Source: Vespula vulgaris (Eukaryota; Arthropoda; Insecta; Hymenoptera; Vespidae). Taken from it: DNA of 64,000 nt. Below, one piece after another: positions 23,460 through 34,100 of this stretch; positions within the stretch are counted from its first letter, which is position 1, and every line of letters starts with the position of its first letter. The position numbers were made by a program, and so were the translations under genes. The stretch covers positions 4,685,001-4,749,000 of the forward strand of contig NC_066598.1 of NCBI RefSeq assembly GCF_905475345.1, read 5' to 3'. The notes under the pieces are model-generated. The model did no database searches, was not told the DNA's origin, and worked only from the letters and a program-made list of their open reading frames with translations.

Positions 23460-26006
23460 TCACTGTTTTCTCTTGTCACAGTCAGTAGTTTTTTGTATTA
23501 TTAGTTTATTACGTTGTCTAGTTACTTTGGTTATAGGACGACCAGCAGCAGCAATTTGTTTCAATCCCTGCTGTGGAATTCTTGCTGGACTTGCCGTACG
23601 TGGTACTGTTGGACCTTTGAGCAAAGCTTCAACATCTGCCAATCGTTTTCTTAAAGTTCGATTCTCTCTTTTATATTTGGCTAATTCAGAATCCTTATCT
23701 AATCTTTCATGTCCTGAGCTACTTGTTTCCTCCGCGATATGCCTAAACATTAAATGTAATTTTTCTTCGTGTTCTCTTTGCATCAATACAATTCTCCTTT
23801 CGGCTTCTAATTTTGTCTGTTTTAAAGCATTAGTTAAAGTTTGTATACGCCATTCCTGAGCTTCTACATGAGTTTCAAGTTCAGCATTTTGGACTTCCAA
23901 ATTTTTTGAACTTTCTTTCAAATCAATCACCTTAAGAAAATATTTATAAAACAACGTTCTCATTTCACCATCGGAAAGTTTTGCCAATCGTTCCATCAAC
24001 ATACGTTCCCCCTTTTCACGCTGAGATTGATTTTCATCGAAACCTTTTCGTCCACAGATCATTTCATTTTTATGCTCTATCATGGCATCGATCGCTTCGA
24101 TTGTTTCTCCACATTCTAGCAATTGTCGTTCTTCGACTGTACTTAAAGTTTTTTCTTTTTGAAATTTTTCATCCAGATCACATTTCTCATCAACTAGACA
24201 ATCTCTCGTACGTCTTAAATTTCGAATTTCATGACGAAGTGCTTCCTTCTCATCTGTATCTGCTGTTCTCTCTAAATCCATTGACTTTTCTTTTAAAACA
24301 TGATCAAGATGAGATATTCTAGCACTTACGTCTTGTAAATTTTTCTTCTTCTCAGAACAATCAGCTTTTAATTTAGTATTATTTTTTTCATCTTCACTCT
24401 CTGATTGCATTTCTTTTAATTTGGACGCCGTTAGATTATATTTCTCTTCCAATTCACGAATCTTTTTCTGATCTTCTGCCAATTCTTCTTCTAACGCTCT
24501 TTTTCGTTCCTCCTCCTTTTTCAATTGCTTTTTCAATTTTTCCATTTGTTTTTTAGATGTATTCAATGAACTTTCAAGCTCCAAAACTTTCTTAGCAGAA
24601 TCGCCAGCAATTTGTTTTATCATTTCAATGTCCATTAATCTTTTTTCATAATGTATCGCCATATTTTTATATAACTCAATTTCCTTTTTATGGGCTGACT
24701 TTTCTTCTGAATCTTTATATATTGATGCATTTTCTGCTTGTGCTAATTGAGATCTAGTATTGTAATATTCTTCCTCTAGTTTACTCCACTTTCTTTGAAA
24801 CCTATATTTTGCACTTGCTCTAGCATCAGAATTTTTTATCATATCTGCAATAAAGCGTTCTTTGATCTTTATAGTCGTTTGCAATTCTTCGATACGTTTA
24901 TGAGCTCCATCTAAATCTGACTGAATTTTTCTGACCTGCGTTTGCTTAGCTTCGTTATTTAATGTTAATGATTTTAATTCTTTGATTGGTTCGGGCACAT
25001 CTGTAGTTTTAAGAGCATCTATTAATAAATCTGGAGAGTTATCGTTTTGAACAGTAAGATTTTCATTACCAAGTGTTACAGATTCGTAATTGTCAAAGAT
25101 ATTAGTATCAGTAAATTGAGTGGCTTTTTTATTAAGCATATGATTTTGATATGGTTTAAAATTATCATTAAAAGCTAATACTTCATTACACATCTCGGAA
25201 CCTGGAAGCATAGAATTTCGCCTGGAATTTGGATTTCTAGCAGGAATCGGTTTCGCCAAAGAAACGTAATTATTATTCGTATTTATGGATTTTATCATAG
25301 TTGGAATGATTTCTATGTTCGTTTCTCTAAATACATCTTTCTTGGACTCAACAATTGTATCTGTATCCATTTTTAATTTATTCATACATTCATCGAGCTT
25401 CTCTAAAAAGTCTGGACTTTCTGAGCTTACATCGCTATGATCATCCTCATCCTCATCATCTTCTTCAGGCTCTGATATATCACTATCAGTGACTGATGAA
25501 CTATTCGAATTATTTTTCATTTCTGCTCTATTTATAGATTCGTCTGTTTTCTCATCTGTTTCTGTTACTTCTTCAATTCTTTCTAAAGATTTTCTTGTAT
25601 TTTCAGGAAAACCATGCAAACTAGCTGCATCATCATTAGTAATACATTCTTCATATTCCTGTTTCATACAAAGCCATTGCTCAATTTGATCTTGTTCTGT
25701 ATGTGGTAAGATATTACTTGTCATAAGTTTATTGAATAATCCTTCTGCATTAGAAACTAACTTAGACCATTGCATTGCTGCAAATTGTAACCTGAAAAGA
25801 TCGGCACTGGAACTGCGTTCTCCTGATGTAGCAGAAGTCATTGTATCATGTGTTTCATCTCCAGTTTGTTCACTTTCTTCTTCATCTAAATCTTGTTGTT
25901 CTTGATTACGATGTTGAAATTGTGGCATCACAGTAATATATGGAGCATAATACTGATGGTTATCTAAGATAGCTTGTTGATGAATCCAAGGTCCGTAATG
26001 CATCAT
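23460..26006 (-). CDS. Costal-2/KIF7/KIF27-family coiled-coil protein lacking a motor domain
   Basis: A single uninterrupted frame of 848 residues with an in-frame TAA about 40 codons upstream of the ATG. Residues about 340-750 are long coiled coil. The block around residue 640 (VEERQLLECGETIEAID, AMIEHKNEMI) and the following GEMRTLFYKYFLKV and LMQREHEEKLHLMF match the C-terminal half of KIF27/KIF7, the vertebrate relatives of Drosophila Costal-2, which scaffold Hedgehog signalling. The N-terminal 330 residues are acidic and Ser-rich, with one conserved-looking stretch (LFRLQFAAMQWSKLVSNAEG). No P-loop (GQTGSGKT type), switch or neck-linker motif is present. The 1.3 kb upstream is too short and too poor in open frames to hold a kinesin motor of about 330 residues. 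Family assignment is firm. A scaffold role is inferred. Far-upstream 5' exons cannot be excluded. Confidence 0.82.
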   Translation of the reverse strand: MMHYGPWIHQQAILDNHQYYAPYITVMPQFQHRNQEQQDLDEEESEQTGDETHDTMTSATSGERSSSADLFRLQFAAMQWSKLVSNAEGLFNKLMTSNILPHTEQDQIEQWLCMKQEYEECITNDDAASLHGFPENTRKSLERIEEVTETDEKTDESINRAEMKNNSNSSSVTDSDISEPEEDDEDEDDHSDVSSESPDFLEKLDECMNKLKMDTDTIVESKKDVFRETNIEIIPTMIKSINTNNNYVSLAKPIPARNPNSRRNSMLPGSEMCNEVLAFNDNFKPYQNHMLNKKATQFTDTNIFDNYESVTLGNENLTVQNDNSPDLLIDALKTTDVPEPIKELKSLTLNNEAKQTQVRKIQSDLDGAHKRIEELQTTIKIKERFIADMIKNSDARASAKYRFQRKWSKLEEEYYNTRSQLAQAENASIYKDSEEKSAHKKEIELYKNMAIHYEKRLMDIEMIKQIAGDSAKKVLELESSLNTSKKQMEKLKKQLKKEEERKRALEEELAEDQKKIRELEEKYNLTASKLKEMQSESEDEKNNTKLKADCSEKKKNLQDVSARISHLDHVLKEKSMDLERTADTDEKEALRHEIRNLRRTRDCLVDEKCDLDEKFQKEKTLSTVEERQLLECGETIEAIDAMIEHKNEMICGRKGFDENQSQREKGERMLMERLAKLSDGEMRTLFYKYFLKVIDLKESSKNLEVQNAELETHVEAQEWRIQTLTNALKQTKLEAERRIVLMQREHEEKLHLMFRHIAEETSSSGHERLDKDSELAKYKRENRTLRKRLADVEALLKGPTVPRTASPARIPQQGLKQIAAAGRPITKVTRQRNKLIIQKTTDCDKRKQ

Positions 26007-27073
26007 TTTGACAAATTTTACAAATATTTCAATCGAATAAAATGATCACATGTGTAGTTGCAATGTACGATAATATAAGAAATAATAATTTGTCTTAATG
26101 TTGTATTACTTATTGAAGTACTTATATTAAAATGTTAACGATTGAATTTAATAAGTAACTTTTTTCGAACGGTTACATATTTTTTCCTTGCTCCAAAAGA
26201 ATTCACATATGCATAAAAATACATTTAATTTGTATTCAACTTTCCCAGCATTCTGTGATATAAACAAAGAAAGAAAGAAAATTTATAAGAGAGAGTTATC
26301 ATACTTTTCTATTATGTTAAATAATAAAAAACAAAAAGGTACTCGCAGAATGATTATTACCATTTTTGTCAAAAATATTAGCACAATTAAAAAAAATAAG
26401 TGTAAGTTAACTTACCTGTAAATTTCTAACCTATTAACTTAATCCAAAGTTTGAATATATGATAGGCACGAATAAATTTATTATTCTTATATACGTTCCA
26501 TAAATTAAAATTTATACAGAATGGTTACATTAATTTATATTTTGTAAAATATTTTAACGTAGTTACAGCTACTTATCGATAATAGTAAATTTTATAACGC
26601 ACAGCAGTGGCAGGTGCTAGCTGTCATTTCACGTAAGTTGCTGCCATCTTGATAGATTTTTCTTGTTGATTAGTCGTTTGATTAGATATTTGAAAAATAA
26701 TATTATTTTTCAAAAATAATTATTCTTTTTAAAAATTTAATTTTTATTATCCCTTTTCGATGTTAAATGCATTCGAAACTGAAGTATCCGAAAGATAAAA
26801 AATGTCGCAGGATAAAGTAGAAAAAGAACTAACTTATCGCCAGCGATAAATTCCTATTTGTTTAATAAACTAATATATATATATATATATATACGTTTAT
26901 CGAATTAAACGAATAATAACTCGTTTGTTAATTTTTTACTTTATAATATATAAATTTTGAATTAGAATTGATAAAATTTCTTAAAAGTTTACTTCTATTA
27001 TTAAATTCTCTTTCGTTTCGAATATTACTATGTTTTGTATTTTGGATTTCAAAAGGTCAAAGCATATATACAT

Positions 27074-27120
<47 letters not shown>

Positions 27121-27328
27121 AGGAAATGGATCATAATATTAATCGAAATAGTATATTAGAAGATGTCTATGAAGAGATATAGGTTTATTGATTTTACAAT
27201 TTTATAATAAAAAAATAACCTGTAAATATTATACAAAGTGCATTCTATTTATGTGATTTCAATTCATTCCAATCACGTTCACGTGAAAATCTCGAAAATT
27301 AATAATAAATTTATTATCTCAAACAATA
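26007..27328. promoter_or_regulatory. Divergent intergenic region, KIF27-like / CENP-P-like
   Basis: Between two head-to-head start codons. A CG-containing, less AT-rich island at about 26580-26660 stands out and is a candidate bidirectional promoter or untranslated exon. The remainder is AT-rich with a (TA)n tract at 27077-27118. No motor-domain-like frame is present on the minus strand. Confidence 0.45.
27077..27118. repeat. (TA)n microsatellite
   Basis: Uninterrupted TA tract of about 42 bp between the two divergent genes. Confidence 0.95.
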
Positions 27329-29996
27329 ATGTCGGATAACGAAGCAGACGATAAATCTGACATAGAAAATATTAATGATCAATCTTTGGAGGAGCTTCGA
27401 AGACCTTTACCTGAACTAACTACTGAAGGTAAAACAGTAATAATTTTTTCATTTAAATTTAAAAAAAAGAAAATTCGAAAAAGAATAATCTCGTATAATA
27501 ATAGTAATAGTAGTAGTAGTAATAATAATAATAAAACTATAGAAAAGTGAGAAATATATTTAAAAAAAAATAAAAATAACATCCTTTAACAGATGATATC
27601 CTTGAAGCTAAAGCATTAAAGGAACAATTAGAAAAAGAAATAATGGAACAATCATCGGCAATAACCAGATTGAATAAACAATTAGATTGTTGCAGACATG
27701 TTTTGAGTCCATCGTCAATTTCAATTAAAAATCAAAATACGAGCATTAATCTGAAAAATGAGTTATACAGATTTGCTGGAATTCATTGTGTCAAATCTGA
27801 TATGGCAATTGTAACAGAATTCTCAGCAGGAGATAAAGTGACGAATAATTCTTTATTTTCCATAGAAATTTTACAAATTGATGATCAGTATAAGTTAGGA
27901 AAATGGGTAATGCCTTTGTCGATCGATTTGAATGATATTCTTTCAAAATATCCATTGGATAATCCGAAGAATTTGAAACCATTTCTAAAATGTTGCAAAC
28001 ATTACATCGATTGTTATATTTATCGTCGAAAACAATATTATGATTTAAAGGTTATGTATAATCGAAACCTTTTTTTCAATTTATTTAGTCGATAATTATG
28101 AAAGTAACAATCAATAGTTCTCATTTAAGGTGCTTTAATATACGAATGTAACATATATATCTTTGTGTTTAGAAATTTCTCGGAGATGTAATAAACTGTT
28201 CCGTAGACACTAATCTTGGATACACCCGAATTCATTTGCACATGTCAGAATTACAATCGATTGATCTTAATGAAAAATATAATGTTACTCTATTTATGGC
28301 TTATAAATTTAACGAAACGTTTCCATATATAATAAGCACTGAGCAACGAGAGGATCAGCCTTTATCGAAAGAAATTATTCAGAAGTTTAATAAATATTTT
28401 AAACCATTAAAAAAGTTCAATTTAAGAGATGCACTTGACAAAATGATTAACAATAATCGCCATTTTTATTGGATGAAAATATTTAAGGGTCCTGATAACG
28501 AAAATATGCTATCGACGGTATATACACACACATACATATACACACATATATATAGATTTATTTGTTTATTTTATTTTATATTATAGATTTTTGAGAATAT
28601 TTTTATTACGTTAAAACAGAATTAAACACACACACACACACACACACGTTTAGTTATTTACTTAGTTGAAATTAAAACCAAAATCGTGTATTATTTAAAT
28701 TATTATTAATATTGTTATTATTGTTATTATTTATTTACTTTTTTTTTATAACTATTGGGTATATAGTCTCAACAAGATGAAGGGACTACATCGAGAAAAA
28801 CGGAAAGAGATAATCACAAGGAGAAACAGAAAATAAATTTGGAAAGCGATTTCGAAAACGATCTAACTGATTTGGAAAACGAAAATAGTGTTGACAAACA
28901 TTTAACGAATTCGGAGGAGTATGAAGAACAATCGAAATCGAATGATAAAAAAAATGAAAATATTGAAGAAAACTTAAATCCAATTATGACGCTCAAAAAC
29001 ATTGTGAAAAAGAAAAGAAACAAAAATACGAAGGAAAAGAATAAAAAGATAGTTGCGATGAAAACGACACAAAAGCCGGATGAAAATGAAAAAAAAGTAG
29101 AAACGATTTTAGACTTTGCTAAACTCAACCTTTTGGACAATGCGGAAAAGAAATTTGTTGATAGAAAAAGTACGTCTAAAAGATCTGCCAAGTGTATCGA
29201 GGATGACGAAAAAATTGAAAGCAGACCAAAACGTCAATCGACTTCGAAACAAGCGAAATTACTTGCGAAAGAATTAAATAGCAATTTAAATATTACTGAA
29301 AAGAACGACAAAGCGGGAAAAAATATTTCAGTCGGAAAGAGCAAATTGATAAAACTTTTTAATAAACGATCTGAGAAAACTGTCGCAGATACGCCAGAGT
29401 ACAAGAAAAATCTTGATGAAAAAGATTCAAGCAGATCTTCGTCGATAACATGTTCGGATGAAAATTCGTCTAAAGATAGTATTGAAAACATTAATAAAAG
29501 TAAAACGACCGATGTTAAGGACAAAAAAGCTTCGTACAATGTAAACAAATCTGATAAGAAAATAAATCTTTCTATGAGGTCAATAACAGAATCGATTGAG
29601 CCGACCGAATATAGAAAATCGCCGAAAGTAACAACGGAAACTAATCTTAATAAAATGTTAAGTAGCACACCAATTTCAAACGACGTACAAAGAAAATTGA
29701 ATATTACACATTATTCAGAGATTAGTGAGATCGTATCCTTGCCAACGAATATGAAACCACCAACGAAGGAAAATTTGACAAATGTTTCGAAAGAAGATGA
29801 TAATAATTCTTCCTCGAATACCGATCATATTGATAACGAAGATAAAGAATTTAATGAAGTCCAAACAAAAGAATTGTTGGAAGACATTGAACTAGCACAT
29901 AAGCTATTAAAGAAGAAAGATGGGAAAACACATAATATTCGTATGAAAAAAAATAAACGAAAAAGTGTTAAAAAAACGAATAGGACAAAAGAATAA
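27329..29996 (+). CDS. CENP-P-like protein with long charged C-terminal tail
   Basis: Four exons: 27329-27428, 27593-28050, 28173-28517, 28767-29996. They total 2133 nt, or 710 residues. Residues about 34-65 form a short coiled coil (EAKALKEQLEKEIMEQ). Residues about 85-300 resemble the tandem-RWD region of CENP-P, a subunit of the inner kinetochore CENP-O/P/Q/R/U group. Shared landmarks are an FAGI motif, the strand FSIEILQIDD, a YIYRRKQYYDLKK element where the vertebrate protein has WFEYRKR..LK, and alternating strand and helix lengths to about residue 300. The last exon gives 409 residues rich in Lys, Glu, Asp, Ser and Asn, with no recognisable domain and basic clusters (KKKRNKNTKEKNKK and a C-terminal KKNKRKSVKKTNR). 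The family call rests on weak similarity recalled by eye. Another RWD protein is possible. The tail is absent from vertebrate CENP-P, which is about 290 residues. Confidence 0.55.
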
Positions 29997-30067
29997 GAAA
30001 ATTATTGCGTGACCATTTGATCTTTTTTTTATGCGATTATTTAATGAAATCGAATTAATTTATGATG

Positions 30068-30073
30068 TTTATT
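30068..30073 (-). terminator. Likely polyadenylation signal of the ABCA gene
   Basis: AATAAA on the minus strand 67 bp after the ABCA stop codon. It lies inside the 143-bp gap to the stop codon of the convergent CENP-P-like gene. Confidence 0.5.
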
Positions 30074-30139
30074 TTTATTAACATAATTGTCTTCAATATA
30101 GATATATATTTATGTATGTACGTATATGTTTTAAATACC

Positions 30140-31147
30140 TCATGAGTTTATTAAAATTGGAGCTCTAGGATTGCTTCTTCGTCTAAAACGCTTCAAAAAA
30201 TCAAAGAATTTTCTTCTCCGTATTACTTGATTTTGAGTAATTGAATTATTCTTTGTAGCTAAATCGAGAAAAACTTGATCCATTGACGATTGATTTACGG
30301 TAAAATCTGTTAACCATGGGTGCCTTCGTCTTAATTGTTCTAATACGTCGAATACATTACTGTGTGAAATATCACTATCTAACTCATACTGGATAATTCC
30401 CTAAAAAATAATAAAAAAAAGAAGAATTTTCAATTTGAGAATTTAAAGACTGTCGATAATAGTATATTTTATAAAACAAATAAATTTTTAATTATTTACC
30501 ATATGAAAATCTTTTAATTTAATTCCAGGAAATGCCTCGTTCAAAATATTGTTAATTGTTATTATATGTTGATCCTGAAATGCGGGCATTACACTAATGC
30601 TTAGAATGAAATTATTACCATGTTTTCTTTTCAAATTTTCGCAGGAATCAATTGTTACAAATCGTCCTTTCACTAAAATTCCAACACGAATGCACATTGC
30701 TTCAGCTTCTTGTATACTAAATGTATTTATTTATTTATTTATTTATTTACGTTTACTTTATTTTACTATTGATTTTTTCTTGTTGAATAATAAGTAAAAA
30801 TTTAAATACCTGTGCGTGATGATTAACATTGATCTTCCCATCTCTCGTACCTGATATAATATGTCACATATAGCTTCTTTACCAATTACGTCAACTCCCA
30901 AGGACGGTTCATCCAGCAGTATCAATGGCAAATCACCAATTAAACTCTGAAGAACAGAAATTTTTCTTTGTAGACCCAAGGAACAAATATTAACTTTCAC
31001 ATTTTCAAATTCCAAAAGATCTGTAAATTAATTTCGTTTCGATGATAATTTTAATTTGTTTGTGTGTTTGTGCGTGAATATCATACATTTGTATGAAATT
31101 AAAGACATACAAAAAACATGAGAAAAACATACAATATTGAAAAAACG

Positions 31148-31198
<51 letters not shown>

Positions 31199-34100
31199 CA
31201 AGGGAAATAATTATTCGTATAATAAAAATGTATTTCCGTATTTATACTATAAGAGTATTTAAATCCCCTTGTAAATATCATATAGCACGTTTTACGCTTT
31301 CAAAATCTAAGTAAATTTTATAATTTGTTATTTTTTATAATATTTAAAACTTTGCGCTTGGTGGTAGACAACATATCCTATATCGTTGATAACATTGCGA
31401 TTAATATTCGTCAGTAAAAAAAATCTTTCGATAACTCCTGTCAATACGTATTACCGATATATTACTTTGTTAATGAAATAAATTATACATACTATAATAA
31501 ATATAAAATTAAATAATATACATATATATATAAAAAATTATAATTTAGTATATGTATATTAAAAAATTGACTAGAAATTGTATTACCTAATAAATCTATC
31601 CATTTATTGACTTCATCGATTAGGTTTTCAGGAGGTATACCACGAAGAGCTGCATATAATATCAAATGTTGTCTTCCTGTCATGAAATCATTTAAACCAC
31701 TGATTTGCGGACAATATCCTATCATACCTATGAACTTGAAAATGATTTTTTTATATCATTAAAATCTCAACAATAGGATAAATATCGTTAATGTATAAGT
31801 ATAGGCAAAAAATAAACAATTTTTTTCGTATATCAATATTCGATTTGAGATTAGAATTTAGATCTATTCTCACCATTTCTGAATTTTTTGAAAATTCATA
31901 TTGATATATAACCGCTTTACCAGCAGATATTCTTGTTTGTCCAACTAACATTTCAAAAATTGTTGACTTTCTAGAACCATTGAGTCCCAAAATACCAAAA
32001 CAATCTCGTTGATATACCTAAAAGAATATTTTTATGCTTTTTTATCAGTTTAAATTATTTAAATCTTTTCTAATACTTACATTAAAATTGACATTTTGAA
32101 TAAATTTAGTTTTGTCTTGTTTTGTCGTCAAATTTTCAATTGTTAACACAACATGTTTAGGAAGACATTTATTTTCTTTGTAAACTGAAAGTATTATATA
32201 AATACACACACACACACAAACGCTTATGTATATATATTTTTAAATCAATATCATATTATGTTAACAATTAAAAACATAGTTACATTTCATGTGTTCTTCT
32301 ACTTGTTTCTTTTCATTAATTACAGTTAAGTCTATTCTATTATTATCGTTTTCGTATGATGGGGTAGATCTGTACCACTTTAAACGATTCTTTTTTTCAA
32401 AAATTTGTAATATCAAATGTAAAGCGATTGTTATCGATAACATGGTCAATAAATCATCGAATACTGAATGAAAAAAATCTTGACCAGATTGTCTACTTAA
32501 TATGGTATTTAATGGTTTAAAACATATTTCTTCACCACAATTTTCTAAAAACATCCAATAAACATTACCATATTTTGATTGGACTTTGTAAAAATAATTA
32601 TAATATTTCATTACATACGACAACATGGATCTTCGATACCAATTTCAGTGTCGCAAGTATTTTTAATTTCACACTTTTTGTTGTATAAACTCAATATAAG
32701 ATAATTACTCAGAGCACATGATAGATTGTAAGATGGAATAATATGCAACAATAATTCGAATAAATATCGTCCATAATGATCTAATGTATGAAAGATTATG
32801 GGACATATAACAGATCCATTTATTAATAATACTATAATAAAAATTAATGAATTATTAAAAAATGTAATATAAATTATTTTGAATAATATAAATAATAGTG
32901 ATCACTTACACACAAAAATGTTTATTAATATTATAACTGAATAAACATTTTGTTGTTTTTTTGTTAATAATTGTACACAATAGTTGAGCGGAATCGCGCA
33001 GGCACCGTAGAGAAGAAAAATATAAAGTACTCGAACTGAAATATGTTATTAAATTGAAATGTTTAAGCGAAAATTAAAGAAATTATATTAATAAAATATA
33101 ATATAAAATAAATTATATTACCAATGTCAGTGACTAGAAAAATTTCTTTGGTATATATAACAAGAAAGAATGCTGCAAAAATTAATATTGTGATTGTATA
33201 TATCAAAAGATCTATGACATAGATAGGTATCCAATACATCAAAGTCGATACGCCTATTGTATTGATTTGCAACATTTTTGATAACGAATTTAATTCTTTT
33301 ATTCCTAAGTCGATCGTAGGTAAAAGAAGGAATAGAGTTCCGATAACTGCAGCGTTCTGCCAGTTTCTTATGTTTTGAGAATGTATGAATTGATGCTGCC
33401 ACTAAATAAAATTTATTACTATGTAGCCTATTATCAGGAGTTAAAACAATCTTTTTTAAATCATTGTTTAATCATTGTTAAATCAAATGTTTGTGGAAGA
33501 TATTATTTCTGATATTATTATAAACTATTACTTATCTCTGAACATTAAACTTAATATATTTTTTTTATAAACAATTTAACTGTTATTTTTTGAAAAAGTA
33601 CAATTAAATCTCGTTGCTTACTTTCGTTGGGTGGATCAAAGGATGACTCTTTAATTCAATATTGCATTGATTAGAACCACAATAATGACGTAGTATCGCA
33701 TTGTTTAATAAATTTAACGCAACAGGTCCACTATGTACGAAAGTTGAGGAATACATAAGATCGATAGATCCATCGGGTAGTATATCAACGGACATCAAAC
33801 AACGATCTCTAAACTTTTAAATAATGATACTTTTTTTTTACATCATGATATTAATATTTAAATGATAGAAAATAATTGTAATTCAGTACTAACTTCTATA
33901 GAGTGAAGATTCGGATCAGTCATGATCTTTGATGCTGGGATGGTTTTCAACAGGTGATATGTTCCTTTTTTTTTATAGGAAAGAGTAGTTTTGTAAAGAA
34001 TAACAAGAAAGTCGTTAGCGAGTGTATTGTTGGCTGCATAGAATAATATCTTAAAACTATTATTGTCATAGTCCTCCAAATTCATCGTTTTTACCCTACT

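Noticed and set aside
23473..24322. Plus-strand frames of 113-128 residues
   Set aside because: Antisense shadows of the KIF27-like ORF.
28814..29668. Minus-strand Phe/Ser/Leu-rich frames
   Set aside because: Antisense of the Lys/Glu-rich tail exon of the CENP-P-like gene.
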